This document shows positions 1-8,289 of a stretch of DNA of 64,000 nt, piece by piece. A model generated the notes under the pieces. The model was given only the letters and a program-made list of their open reading frames with translations, ran no database searches and was not told the DNA's origin. The position numbers and the translations under genes are program-made. The first letter of the stretch is position 1; every line of letters starts with the position of its first letter. Where the stretch lies: assembly GCA_023475225.1 (NCBI GenBank), contig JAMCVK010000037.1, positions 1 to 64,000 of the forward strand, given 5' to 3'. The stretch is from Chloroflexota bacterium. GTDB taxonomy: Bacteria > Chloroflexota > UBA6077 > FW602-bin22 > JAMCVK01.

Positions 1-2
1 CA

Positions 3-101
3 GTTTCGCTGCCGAAGGCAACTAAGGCCAGTCCTTGGCGGCCTGCAGCTAATCATCCTTGGCGTAGGCAGGTAATGGTGACAAAATCACTGAACAATTA
101 G
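3..101 (+). pseudogene. C-terminal tail of a transposase (remnant, cut by window start)
   Basis: The third frame reads without a stop from the window edge to a TAG at 99-101. It contains the motif NHPWRR near the end, a tail I associate with DDE-type transposases. It is followed by two copies of a short IS-end-like repeat (77-122). Only about 32 residues are visible, so the family cannot be fixed. It could also be a chance open frame. Confidence 0.35.
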
Positions 102-122
102 GGTGACATTTTCACTGGACAA
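77..122 (+). mobile_element. Probable terminal repeats of an insertion sequence
   Basis: Two 21-bp direct repeats, GGTGACAAAATCACTGAACAA at 77-97 (given here as its 21-base interval) and a copy at 102-122, differ at four positions. Closely spaced repeats of this type are found at the ends of several IS families, including IS21-like elements. With the transposase-like tail at 3-101, this marks the right end of an element whose body lies left of the window. Confidence 0.35.
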
Positions 123-168
123 CAACAGAAAATTTGGGCTCTTTGTCAAATTTGCGTGGAAAGAGGTA

Positions 169-233
169 AGGGTACATCTGAGAGACCCTTACCAAGCTGT
201 ACTCCCTTGAACCCCCGCTGTTCGCCAGTCTCC
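169..233. repeat. Dispersed repeat, copy A (of two)
   Basis: About 65 bp are roughly 80% identical to 2372-2441, including the shared blocks CTTACCAAGCTG and AACCCCCGCTGTTCG. Copy A also overlaps a hairpin (164-192) with arms GGTAAGGGT and ACCCTTACC. Neither copy has a convincing reading frame. The rest of the 334-base stretch before the first gene holds only the IS remnant and the ribosome binding site for 335. Confidence 0.5.
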
Positions 234-334
234 CAACGCAGTTTGCAGGTGCTTCACCAAGCTGTTAAAATGCGTCTACTAACGACCGAAGTCAATAATA
301 CTTCGCCTTTCATCATCCCAATTAGGACGGACCC

Positions 335-1189
335 TTGAGACTTAGCTTCTCTAGCACGATGTTCCTGCACCGCCCGTTGGACCGCTCCTTCTCCTGGGCA
401 GCAGCCCTAGGCTTTGATGGCCTCGAGCTGATCGTCACCTCAGAGGTCCGGACGAAAGGTAACGATTACCTCAGCCAACTCTCGGAGCGCTACAAGCTTC
501 CGGTGCTTAGCGTCCACGAACCTATATACCACCCCCGCACCTGGCTGAGAGACTACGAGCGACACTACCGACAGGTCATAGACATCGCTCTCGACCTGCC
601 TCACTGCGAAGTGGTCGTCTTCCATAAGCCGATTCTGCGTTCCCTCACCGACGCCACTGGAAAGTGCTATCTACGTCTTCTGGAGGAATGTCGGAACCGA
701 CTGGCTCGTAACCATATCCGCTTAACCATCGAGAATGGCTTCGTCGGAAAACCGGATAATGATGGTTTCGTCTTGACCGATCTGAACGAATTGAAGCAAT
801 TCGTTGAGGAATGGAACCTGCAGGTCACTTTGGACACCAGCCACGCTGGAGACTCTCGCTACGGTATCCTCGCTGCCTACACTATCTTCCAGGGGCATAT
901 AGGTAACATCCATCTAAGCGACCTGCGCCCTCTGCCTGCTCTTCTTAATCGAGGACTATTTCGCCCCATCTTCAAACATCACCAGATACCCGGTCAAGGT
1001 ATTCTGCCCTTGACCGAACTGCTGCGGGTCTTAGCCAACGACAGCTATGGTGGTCCCATCACTTTGGAGATCAGCCCCTGGAGCCTCCAGATATGGAGTA
1101 AGAAGTGCATTAAGGAAGGGCTCACCCACAGCATCCTCTTTTGCCGCAACCATTTTGTTACTGGGGAAACACCTGACTCGGTCGATTAG
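335..1189 (+). CDS. Sugar phosphate isomerase/epimerase-like TIM barrel protein
   Basis: The 284-residue protein fits the xylose isomerase-like/AP endonuclease 2 superfamily (Pfam AP_endonuc_2). Likely metal ligands are visible in the family order: E133 (TIENG), D167 and H170 (LDTSHAG), H193 and D196 (HLSD) and E245 (LEIS). These enzymes isomerise or epimerise sugars and inositols, or cleave abasic DNA; the substrate here is unknown. The start is TTG at 335, preceded by AGGACGG at 324-330. It stands alone and converges on the SPFH gene. Membership in the fold is secure; the function is not. Confidence 0.8.
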   Translation: MRLSFSSTMFLHRPLDRSFSWAAALGFDGLELIVTSEVRTKGNDYLSQLSERYKLPVLSVHEPIYHPRTWLRDYERHYRQVIDIALDLPHCEVVVFHKPILRSLTDATGKCYLRLLEECRNRLARNHIRLTIENGFVGKPDNDGFVLTDLNELKQFVEEWNLQVTLDTSHAGDSRYGILAAYTIFQGHIGNIHLSDLRPLPALLNRGLFRPIFKHHQIPGQGILPLTELLRVLANDSYGGPITLEISPWSLQIWSKKCIKEGLTHSILFCRNHFVTGETPDSVD

Positions 1190-1229
1190 AAGAGGACTCC
1201 CCGCCCTCTTCATCATCAAGCCGAATTAG

Positions 1230-2117
1230 CTAGGGCTTGGGCTGGGCCGATCCTCCAAGCAGACCTTTAGTGTCAAGCAAGAACTGTTGGCCGCTGGGCA
1301 CCAGGATAACCTGCACTTTGTCTGATAGCTTCTGTACATATTGATACTGAATGACCTCAGGAGTGAGCGAAGCTGCCAGCTCCCTATTTGCGGCCGCCTG
1401 CCCCTGAGCCCGCACGTGGATGGCATTGGCCTCCCCTTGAGCCTGCGCTACCATCTGTTTGGCCTGTATCTCCTTTTGGGCCAGGATCTGTCGCTCGGTC
1501 TCGACTCGCTGTTGCTGAGTCTGCTTATCCTCGATAGCCTTGGAGTACTCCGGACTGAACTGAATGTCAGAGATATAGATGTCATCGATAACGATGTGAT
1601 ACCTACTGAGGTTCTCCGCCAGCTTGTCCATAGCATTGCGACGTATCTCATCCCTCTTGGGCAATATATCGACGATAGAGTAGGTAGGCATCACCTCTTT
1701 CATGTAGTCATTGAAGGCTGGGTCGATAACCTTGTTGGCAAAGTCTAGACCAACCCTCTGGTACAAATCATTGACCTTATCGGGCTTGATATGAAAGTTC
1801 ATCATTCCCGTAAGTCTCACCGACTGCATCTCCTTGCTGGCAGCATCAATTTCCTTGAATGGGTGCGGTTGCACGCGGACATCTACGATGATCACCCGCT
1901 CCGCTACTGGCACAACAATGGCTAAACCCTCACCCAACACGCGATCCTCCACACTGCCAAACCAGGTTACAACCCCTCGGTGACCGGCAGGTACGATGAC
2001 CACGAAGCTGGTGACGAAGGCCCAAAGGGCCACCAGGAACAAGGCGGCAAGTACCCACTTCCCCCATCCGAATCCCATCCGTCCCGGACCAATCTGCCTC
2101 ATAGATACGTTTGGCAT
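1230..2117 (-). CDS. SPFH/prohibitin-family membrane protein
   Basis: The 295-residue protein has one N-terminal membrane segment (about residues 20-43), an SPFH/band 7 domain (about 45-215) and an Ala/Gln/Glu-rich coiled coil (about 205-260). This is the prohibitin/HflK/HflC layout. Such proteins oligomerise on the membrane and modulate proteases or organise lipid domains. No FtsH or NfeD gene is adjacent, so the partner is unknown. The C-terminus is Gly/Ser/Pro-rich. It is transcribed away from a region of dispersed repeat and overlaps the end of a possible small frame (2099-2275). Confidence 0.85.
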   Translation of the reverse strand: MPNVSMRQIGPGRMGFGWGKWVLAALFLVALWAFVTSFVVIVPAGHRGVVTWFGSVEDRVLGEGLAIVVPVAERVIIVDVRVQPHPFKEIDAASKEMQSVRLTGMMNFHIKPDKVNDLYQRVGLDFANKVIDPAFNDYMKEVMPTYSIVDILPKRDEIRRNAMDKLAENLSRYHIVIDDIYISDIQFSPEYSKAIEDKQTQQQRVETERQILAQKEIQAKQMVAQAQGEANAIHVRAQGQAAANRELAASLTPEVIQYQYVQKLSDKVQVILVPSGQQFLLDTKGLLGGSAQPKP

Positions 2118-2275
2118 CCCTTTTGCTCCTTTCTGCCTATACAGGCAATAATTTTATCCTTTTCACCAGAAGATGCCTTGAAAGTGTTGAATGCGTCCCC
2201 CAAATCGTCCATGTCCCACTTGCCTAGGACACCACGAAGGATGAAAAATGCCTTGGCACCGGCTGTTCGCCGCAT
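2099..2275 (-). CDS. Possible 58-residue hypothetical protein
   Basis: An ATG at 2275, preceded by AAGGA, opens a 58-codon frame with protein-like composition (for example KWDMDDLGDAFNTFK). Its last 19 bases overlap the start of the SPFH gene in another frame, as in translationally coupled genes. I recognise no family. It may be a real small gene, a decayed gene remnant or chance. It occupies about half of the 353-base stretch between the SPFH and regulator genes; the rest holds repeat copy B. Confidence 0.28.
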   Translation of the reverse strand: MRRTAGAKAFFILRGVLGKWDMDDLGDAFNTFKASSGEKDKIIACIGRKEQKGCQTYL

Positions 2276-2371
2276 CCAATCCTTGGGATACAGGGTTACC
2301 CTGGAGGCGGCCTGAGACCGCTATTTTCGTAGCAACGGCCGTAGGGGGTTCAAGGTAGCCCTGCTTATGTG

Positions 2372-2441
2372 CTCTTTCAGTACATCCAAAAGAACCTTAC
2401 CAAGCTGCGCCCTCTTGGAACCCCCGCTGTTCGACAGTCTC
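2372..2441. repeat. Dispersed repeat, copy B (of two)
   Basis: This is the second copy of the roughly 65-bp element at 169-233, in the same orientation and just downstream of the XRE-cupin gene's 3' end. It shares GTACATC, CTTACCAAGCTG, AACCCCCGCTGTTCG and CAGTCTC blocks with small indels between them. It does not correspond to a gene end that I can recognise. Confidence 0.5.
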
Positions 2442-2470
2442 TGCATTCACAACACGATGATCGTGAAGCG

Positions 2471-3073
2471 CTAGTGTCCCGCATGATGAACGAGAAAGAA
2501 GATACAATCCGACTGCCCCGCATTGCGGAAGGTATGCTGTTGATCAGCCATATAGGTGATAGCATCCCCCTCTTGGAGTGTATAAACCTGATTCCCCTCG
2601 AGGATCACCTCCAGGTCCCCATTAAGGACGACGACGTGCTCCTTGGCTCCGGCGCGATGGGGAGCGGCCGACGAGGTGCGGTTTGCAGGGAGAATTACCT
2701 TGATAAATTCTACATCCAACGGAGAGTGAGTCGGACATAAGACATACCTGGTGTACCCGGTGAGTGGATCAATAAACGGCTGATTCTCCTTGCCCCGCAC
2801 AATGATCACATCGCCCGCCCTGGCTCCATCAAGCAGCCGAGAGGGCATGACTCCAAAGCCATCGGCGATCCGCAGGATAACATTCAGGGTGGGGCTCTGT
2901 CGTCCCCTCTCGATCTGGGATATCATAGCCCGACTGACCCCAGCTAACGTGGCCAGATACGCCTGGCTCCACCCCCGCTTCGCCCGCTCGGTCCTAACAT
3001 TCTGTCCAAAAGCAGTAACAGCCTTATCCGACAGCTCTCCGCGCCGTCGGTCTGACCTGTTTACAATCATCAT
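2471..3073 (-). CDS. XRE-family transcriptional regulator with C-terminal cupin sensor domain
   Basis: The 200-residue protein has an N-terminal helix-turn-helix (about residues 22-80; LAGVSRAMISQIERG is the typical recognition region) and a C-terminal cupin_2 barrel (about 125-198). Cupin-XRE regulators bind small molecules through the barrel. It is divergent from the purine permease/adenine deaminase genes and shares their control region, so it probably regulates them and itself. An inverted repeat at 3112-3137 overlapping the opposing -35 box is a plausible operator. The start ATG at 3073 follows a GAGGGGG stretch. Confidence 0.85.
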   Translation of the reverse strand: MMIVNRSDRRRGELSDKAVTAFGQNVRTERAKRGWSQAYLATLAGVSRAMISQIERGRQSPTLNVILRIADGFGVMPSRLLDGARAGDVIIVRGKENQPFIDPLTGYTRYVLCPTHSPLDVEFIKVILPANRTSSAAPHRAGAKEHVVVLNGDLEVILEGNQVYTLQEGDAITYMADQQHTFRNAGQSDCIFFLVHHAGH

Positions 3074-3111
3074 TCATCCCCCTCGATGGTCAAACGCTGC
3101 TGTGTGTTATT

Positions 3112-3137
3112 ATAATAAATATTTTGTCGTTTATTAT
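3112..3137. promoter_or_regulatory. Candidate operator for the XRE-cupin regulator
   Basis: A perfect 8-bp inverted repeat, ATAATAAA (3112-3119) and TTTATTAT (3130-3137), is separated by 10 bp. It lies between divergent genes and touches the -35 box of the rightward promoter. Centre-to-centre spacing of about 18 bp fits a dimeric helix-turn-helix regulator on two successive major grooves. The assignment to the adjacent regulator is inference. Confidence 0.45.
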
Positions 3138-3165
3138 TGACACAAATGCCTCAGCGTGTTATAAT
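3137..3165 (+). promoter_or_regulatory. Sigma-70-type promoter of the permease gene
   Basis: Consensus TTGACA (3137-3142), a 17-bp spacer and TATAAT (3160-3165) drive the permease and perhaps adenine deaminase. The start codon at 3355 is about 185 bases downstream, so the transcript has a long leader. That leader contains a hairpin with arms GAGCG and CGCTC near 3257-3275. I do not recognise a purine riboswitch in it. Confidence 0.75.
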
Positions 3166-3354
3166 TCGCCTTGCACTAACGTTCCTCCTCTACATTTTAG
3201 CTGACTCGCAGCCTGAATTCAATCCCATCGGAGGCCTTCGAAGGGGGTGAGAGCAGAGCGAACAAGACCGCTCGGAGCGTCGTAATGACCTTGCCTAGAT
3301 ATGGCACCGCATCCAACATCACCATCATTTCTTTTCAAGGAGGGCTTCAAAGGT

Positions 3355-4899
3355 ATGAGTCAGGAAGTAAAACAACCGGTTGGTTGGGTGATCGCACGTG
3401 AAGATATTGATGGACTACTCGCCTTTCTGGCTGATAATCTTACCGTGTTATTGACGCTGATCGCCCTAAATCTCTTCGTAGTCAAGGTTCCGGCCGATAT
3501 CGTCTTCGGACGAATACTGCCTGGTGCCACCATCGGTCTCCTTTGTGCCAACTTCTATTACTCCCTTATGTCTAAACGCTTAGCCGAGAAAGAGGGACGG
3601 AGGGATGTCACCGCCCTTCCCTGCGGCATCAGCATCGTCTTCGTCCTGGTCTACACCTTCGGCATTCTGGTCCCGGTGTCAGCGATGACTGGTGACCCGG
3701 TACTGGCCTGGAAGGTCGGTATGTGGGCCACCTTCCTGGCCGGGGTCGTTGATGCCCTCGGGGCGATCATCGGTCCATGGTTGCGGGCCAACTTGCCCCG
3801 CGCCGCCATGTTGGGTTCTTTGGCTGGCATCGCTATCGTCTTTATCGCTGGAGAAGGCCTGGTACACATCATGTCCAACCCCTACGTCGGCTTTCCGGCC
3901 ATGGCTATCATCTTCTGGGGGCTCATCGCCAGAGGCAGGCTACCAGGACGGATCCCGGCCGGACTAGCGGCTATCATTGTGGGTATCATCATCGCCGCCT
4001 TTCTGGGCAAGACGACCGTGAACCTGAGCGGTGTAGGGTTCTACTATCCTTTCCCCTGGATCGTACTCGATATCGGCTCCTTTGCTAAGGCGTTCTCCTT
4101 CGTTGGGATAATCTTACCCATCGCTTTCTTTACCATCATTGATACGGTGAACAATGTGGAGAGCGCCGCTGCTGTCGGTGATCGTTATTCCACCAGGGAA
4201 GCGATGCTCACTGATGGCTTCGCCACAATGATTGGGGCTATCTTTGGCTCACCTTACCCCAACACCGTGTTCATCGGGCACCCAGGTTACAAGCGTCTGG
4301 GGTCCCGGATGGGCTATGCCCCAGCCACAGCGCTTTTGATGTTCCTCTTGGCCATCTTCGGACTGTTCCAGTTTGTCAGTGGGGTGATTCCCATTGCCGC
4401 GGTAATGCCCCTCCTGATCTTCATCGGTTTGATCATGACCGACGTAGCCTTTGGCACCGTGCCGCGCCACCACGCTATCGCTGTCGCCTTCGCCATGATT
4501 CCTTTCGTGCTGGAGCTGAGCTTCGAAAGGGTTATCCAAACTATAACGGCCCTGGGAAATAAGCTAACCCCCGACCTGATCAGCAAGCTGGCAGCGCAAG
4601 GCGTAGATTGGGCTGGCACAGAACCGCTGGGCTACGGAACTTTGTTCATCTCTCTGCTCATGGGTGCTGTCCTTGTTTTCCTTCTGGACAAGGATTACCT
4701 TAGAGGAGCCATGACTGCATTCGGCGCAGCTATCCTCTCTTTCTTTGGCATCATCTATGCCCCGACCATGGGCGTCAACCAAGCCCCCGCTTTGGCCGCC
4801 GTGTGGGCCCTATTTGGCCTCCTGTTCCTGGGACTCCTGGCCTTCAAGCCGGCCACAGCAGTGGCTCCTGCTCTGGATGATCCAGAAAAACAAGATTAG
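3355..4899 (+). CDS. NCS2-type nucleobase (xanthine/uracil-like) permease
   Basis: The 514-residue polytopic membrane protein has about 12-14 hydrophobic segments and resembles the xanthine/uracil/AzgA permease superfamily, including a conserved polar stretch (DVTALPCGIS) after the third segment. It probably imports a purine base by proton symport. I prefer ATG 3355, 10 bases after AAGGAGGG, over an upstream in-frame ATG at 3301 without a comparable site. It precedes adenine deaminase and is divergent from the XRE-cupin regulator, supporting a purine role. The exact substrate cannot be read from sequence. Confidence 0.8.
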   Translation: MSQEVKQPVGWVIAREDIDGLLAFLADNLTVLLTLIALNLFVVKVPADIVFGRILPGATIGLLCANFYYSLMSKRLAEKEGRRDVTALPCGISIVFVLVYTFGILVPVSAMTGDPVLAWKVGMWATFLAGVVDALGAIIGPWLRANLPRAAMLGSLAGIAIVFIAGEGLVHIMSNPYVGFPAMAIIFWGLIARGRLPGRIPAGLAAIIVGIIIAAFLGKTTVNLSGVGFYYPFPWIVLDIGSFAKAFSFVGIILPIAFFTIIDTVNNVESAAAVGDRYSTREAMLTDGFATMIGAIFGSPYPNTVFIGHPGYKRLGSRMGYAPATALLMFLLAIFGLFQFVSGVIPIAAVMPLLIFIGLIMTDVAFGTVPRHHAIAVAFAMIPFVLELSFERVIQTITALGNKLTPDLISKLAAQGVDWAGTEPLGYGTLFISLLMGAVLVFLLDKDYLRGAMTAFGAAILSFFGIIYAPTMGVNQAPALAAVWALFGLLFLGLLAFKPATAVAPALDDPEKQD

Positions 4900-4947
4900 G
4901 TTTGGTACCGACGTCACAAATAGTTGTACACCAAGGTGTCGGGCGAC

Positions 4948-4985
4948 GGGGAGTTCCAAAGGGCGATCGCCCCTTGGAACTCCCC
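4948..4985. terminator. Near-perfect 38-bp palindrome, probable terminator
   Basis: The arms 4948-4966 and 4967-4985 are complementary at 18 of 19 positions and meet without a loop at a GGGCGATCGCCC core (last base altered to C-rich). The element begins 49 bases after the permease stop codon. There is no T-run. A similar element with the same core is at 16099-16140. It probably ends or stabilises the permease mRNA. A TATAAT at 5005-5010 downstream could restart transcription for adenine deaminase. Confidence 0.6.
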
Positions 4986-5037
4986 AAGATTGGCCATCAT
5001 TCTGTATAATAAGTCCAAATAAAGCAAGGAGGCCCTG

Positions 5038-6801
5038 ATGATTAGAGCCAAAGCGATTCAGGTAGCCTTAGGACAGAGGCCAGCCGATATAGCCATCCTT
5101 AACGGCCGCATCGCTAATGTTCACACAGCTGAATTCTACCCGGCTGATGTGGCCATCGCCGATGGGATCATAGCAATGATAGGCGATATCAGCCACTGCC
5201 TGGGTAAAGGGACCAAGGTCATTGATGCCGCAGGCTATACCCTGCTGCCTGGCTTTATTGACAGCCACATACACGTAGAAAGCAGTCTGCTCTCCTTCAG
5301 CGAATTCGCCCGAGTAGTACTGGCTCACGGCACCACCACCGTCGCCTCTGATCTGATGGAGGTAGCCATCGTAACCGGGATAGAGGGGATAAGAGAAATG
5401 CTGAAGGAGGCTGAGGGAAGTCCCCTTAAACTTTTCCTGTTTTCACCTTCCCATCTTCTTAAACCTGGCCTGGAAACGATCGGCGGGGGGTTCGACCTCT
5501 CGGATGTGAAGGAAACGCTCCCCTGGCTGGAGACGGTGGGACTGGCTGAAATCATCGTCCATCATATCTTGGCGACTGATGACGTATTGAGCGAAGCCAT
5601 CGCCCTCACCGAGCGGGCCAGGAAGACCCTGGAGGGGCACGCCCCAGCCCTGACAGGCAAGACGCTCGCTGCCTATCTGACAGCCGGGATACGCTCTGAT
5701 CACGAATCAACCAACACTGCTGAGGCCCTGGAGAAGGTACGCTCTGGGATGCGCCTGATGATTCGAGAGGGCTCTGTCTCCACCGATCTGAGGGAATGCC
5801 TAAAAGTGATCACCGAACATAGGGTCGATCCCAGACACTGCCTATTTGTAAGCGATGATGTGCATGTTCTGGATTTGACCACCGTCGGCCATATGGATCA
5901 TAAGGTGAGAATGGCCATCGAGCAGGGGCTTGCTCCAATGGCAGCCATTCAGATGGCTACACTCAATGCCGCCGAGAGTCTGAAGGTGGACGATTGGGTG
6001 GGCAGCATATCCCCCGGACGCTACGCCGACATCCTCTTGGTCAAAGACATGGAGAAGATGCCGATCGATACCGTTATCGCTAAAGGGGAGGTAGTTGTTG
6101 ATAAGGGTCAACTCCGTCTTCCCTACAAGGCCGTTCGCTACTCGCCCATATTGCGAAATACGGTCAAGCTCAGGCGCCCACTCGAGCCGGACGATTTTGC
6201 TGTCCGAGTCGACCGTGGGGCCAAACAGGCCCGTGTTCGCGTAATTAGGGTGCTGGAGGGAACACTCCTCAAGGAGGCGGCCGAAGCGAGGCTGAACGTC
6301 AAAGAGGGCGTGATCCAGCCAGATACGAACAAGGATGTGCTCTTGATCAGCGTTGTCGAAAGGTACAAGAGAAGTGGCCGTGTCTTCACCGCCTTCGTCT
6401 CCGGATTTGGGCTTAAGGCTGGAGCCATCGCCTCCACAGTGGCCCACGACCACCATAACCTCACCATTGTGGGCACAAACCCGCTGGATATGGCCGTAGC
6501 TGGCAACCGCCTGGCCGAGACAGAGGGCGGACTGGTAGCGGTCAGAGATGGACAGGTCGTCAGCGAAGTACCTCTACCCGTTGCCGGACTGATGTCTGAT
6601 GCCAACGCCTGGACCGTAGCAGAGCAGACCCGCAGAATACACGAAGCCACTAAACAGTTGGGCTGTCCCCTTCTCTCGCCCTATATGTCGCTCTCCTTTG
6701 CCGTCTTGCCTTTTATACCTGCCTACGGCATCACCGATTTGGGACTGATCGACGCACTGAAGTATGAGATAGTTGAGCCAGTGTTAGAGGTATCGACTTA
6801 G
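5038..6801 (+). CDS. ade: Adenine deaminase (EC 3.5.4.2)
   Basis: The 587-residue protein has the full two-part layout of bacterial adenine deaminases: an N-terminal amidohydrolase barrel with metal-binding H77 and H79 (DSHIHVESS), and a C-terminal domain with the conserved AHDHHNL region. It converts adenine to hypoxanthine and ammonia. The ribosome binding site AAGGAGG lies at 5026-5032 before ATG 5038. It follows the permease and precedes another deaminase-type amidohydrolase, fitting purine-base salvage. Length is usual for the family (about 570-600). Confidence 0.93.
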   Translation: MIRAKAIQVALGQRPADIAILNGRIANVHTAEFYPADVAIADGIIAMIGDISHCLGKGTKVIDAAGYTLLPGFIDSHIHVESSLLSFSEFARVVLAHGTTTVASDLMEVAIVTGIEGIREMLKEAEGSPLKLFLFSPSHLLKPGLETIGGGFDLSDVKETLPWLETVGLAEIIVHHILATDDVLSEAIALTERARKTLEGHAPALTGKTLAAYLTAGIRSDHESTNTAEALEKVRSGMRLMIREGSVSTDLRECLKVITEHRVDPRHCLFVSDDVHVLDLTTVGHMDHKVRMAIEQGLAPMAAIQMATLNAAESLKVDDWVGSISPGRYADILLVKDMEKMPIDTVIAKGEVVVDKGQLRLPYKAVRYSPILRNTVKLRRPLEPDDFAVRVDRGAKQARVRVIRVLEGTLLKEAAEARLNVKEGVIQPDTNKDVLLISVVERYKRSGRVFTAFVSGFGLKAGAIASTVAHDHHNLTIVGTNPLDMAVAGNRLAETEGGLVAVRDGQVVSEVPLPVAGLMSDANAWTVAEQTRRIHEATKQLGCPLLSPYMSLSFAVLPFIPAYGITDLGLIDALKYEIVEPVLEVST

Positions 6802-6849
6802 ATTTGCCCACGGCGATGAGGGCGCTAGGGAAGAAGGACAAAGAGGCTA

Positions 6850-8211
6850 ATGAGCAAGATTTTGATCCGCAATGGGCTGGTTATCACGATGAATCAGACC
6901 CGACAGTGCTTCAGACGCAGGGCCATCGTCATAAAAGGAGATGTGATCCAGGAGGTCCTACCGTCTGACCAAATCGGTGAACAGGACTACGACCAGGTGA
7001 TTGATGTCAGCGGTAAGATCGTTCTACCCGGGCTTATCAACACTCACGTACATACCTCACAGCAGTTGGGCCGAGGGCTAGGCGACGATGTCAGCCTGCT
7101 GACCTGGCTCTTCGAGCGCATCTGGCCCTATGAGAGCAATATGACCGCAGAGGATAGCTATGTCAGCACGCTCCTTTGCGCGGCGGAGCTCATACGCTCA
7201 GGCGTAACTACCTTCGCCGAGGCGGGGGGACAGCACGTTGATGGAATGGGGCGGGCCATCAAAGAGGTTGGGCTACGGGGCATCCTGGCGCGCTCGACCA
7301 TGGACAGCGGCGAGGGGGTTCCACCCAAAATGGCTGAGACCACGGAGCAAACGCTGGCCATTCAGGAGGAACTGCTGAGACGGTGGCACGGGTCTGCTGA
7401 TGGTCTAATCCGCTTCTGGTTCTCCTTGCGTCAAATCCTGAATAACTCGGACATCTTGATCATGCAAACGAAGGCGCTAGCTGACCATTATGGCGTCGGC
7501 ATTCATATGCACGTTGGAGAGATACCCTATGAGATAGAGTTCGTCAAGGAGAAGTATGGCCACGAGGGGACAGTGACGCATTTAGCCGCTATAGGTGCCC
7601 TTGGGACAAACTTCCTGGGCGTGCACAGCGTCTGGCTCTCTGAGGCTGAGCTCGACCTGTACGCCAAATATGGGGCGAAGGTCTCACACTGTCCGGCGGC
7701 CGCTATGCGTGTCCTGGGATTCGCTAAGATACCAGAGATGATCCAAAGGGGAATAACAGTCGGCTTGGGGACGGATGGAGCACCCTCCAACAATCGGATG
7801 TGTCTGGTGGACGAGATGTACTTGACCGCTCTGGTTCACAAAGGGAGGAAAATGGACCCGACCGTTCTGCCAGCTCAGAAGATCATCGAGATGGTGACGA
7901 TCGATGGGGCTAGAGCGCTTCTCTGGGAAGACCAAATCGGTTCGCTGGAACCGGGCAAGAAGGCCGATCTCATTATCGTCAATCCCAACTCGGCGAACAT
8001 GTTACCCCTCCACGATCCGATAGCCAACCTGGTGGCCTCTTTACAAGGGCATAACATTGAAAGTGTTATGGTCGATGGCCGCTGGTTGATGTGGGAACAT
8101 CGCCTAACGACAATCGACGAGGGTAAGGTCTATAAAGAAAGCCAGGAGAGGGCAGCAGCCATCGTCAAACGGGCTGGCATTCGTTTGCCAGAGAGATTCC
8201 CCTGTCTCTAG
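6850..8211 (+). CDS. Amidohydrolase of the MTA/SAH deaminase-TrzA/AtzB group
   Basis: The 453-residue cyclic deaminase-type amidohydrolase has metal ligands H66 and H68 (NTHVHT), HMHVGE near 221 and the GLGTDGAPSNN region near 311. The family includes guanine deaminase, S-adenosylhomocysteine/5'-methylthioadenosine deaminase and triazine hydrolases. Being 49 bases after adenine deaminase suggests a purine or purine-like substrate, perhaps guanine, but this is context only. A paralogue at 45922-47265 is closer to MtaD. Confidence 0.82.
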   Translation: MSKILIRNGLVITMNQTRQCFRRRAIVIKGDVIQEVLPSDQIGEQDYDQVIDVSGKIVLPGLINTHVHTSQQLGRGLGDDVSLLTWLFERIWPYESNMTAEDSYVSTLLCAAELIRSGVTTFAEAGGQHVDGMGRAIKEVGLRGILARSTMDSGEGVPPKMAETTEQTLAIQEELLRRWHGSADGLIRFWFSLRQILNNSDILIMQTKALADHYGVGIHMHVGEIPYEIEFVKEKYGHEGTVTHLAAIGALGTNFLGVHSVWLSEAELDLYAKYGAKVSHCPAAAMRVLGFAKIPEMIQRGITVGLGTDGAPSNNRMCLVDEMYLTALVHKGRKMDPTVLPAQKIIEMVTIDGARALLWEDQIGSLEPGKKADLIIVNPNSANMLPLHDPIANLVASLQGHNIESVMVDGRWLMWEHRLTTIDEGKVYKESQERAAAIVKRAGIRLPERFPCL

Positions 8212-8255
8212 TCGTGCCGCTGCCTTGTTCTACAACCACCTACACGCTGAAGCGA

Positions 8256-8279
8256 AAGTGCCAGGCATTTCGGGCACTT
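8256..8279. terminator. Weak hairpin between convergent genes
   Basis: A 7-bp stem, AAGTGCC (8256-8262) and GGCACTT (8273-8279), with a 10-base loop lies in the 78-bp gap between the convergent amidohydrolase and CoxS-like genes. No clear T-run follows on either strand. It may act as a bidirectional terminator. Confidence 0.3.
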
Positions 8280-8289
8280 CCCCCAGCGA

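Noticed and set aside
180-240. Reverse strand shows GGGGGTTCAA and AGCTTGGTAAGG, resembling tRNA T- and D-arms
   Set aside because: They occur in the wrong order for a tRNA and no acceptor or anticodon stem can be formed; it is part of a dispersed repeat.
3166-3354. Purine or xanthine riboswitch in the permease leader
   Set aside because: The conserved purine-aptamer core (TATA...loop-loop...GTCTAC type) was not found.
5842-6456. A 204-codon open frame on the minus strand inside adenine deaminase
   Set aside because: It is antisense to a gene with complete family motifs, and has no start site or recognisable domain.
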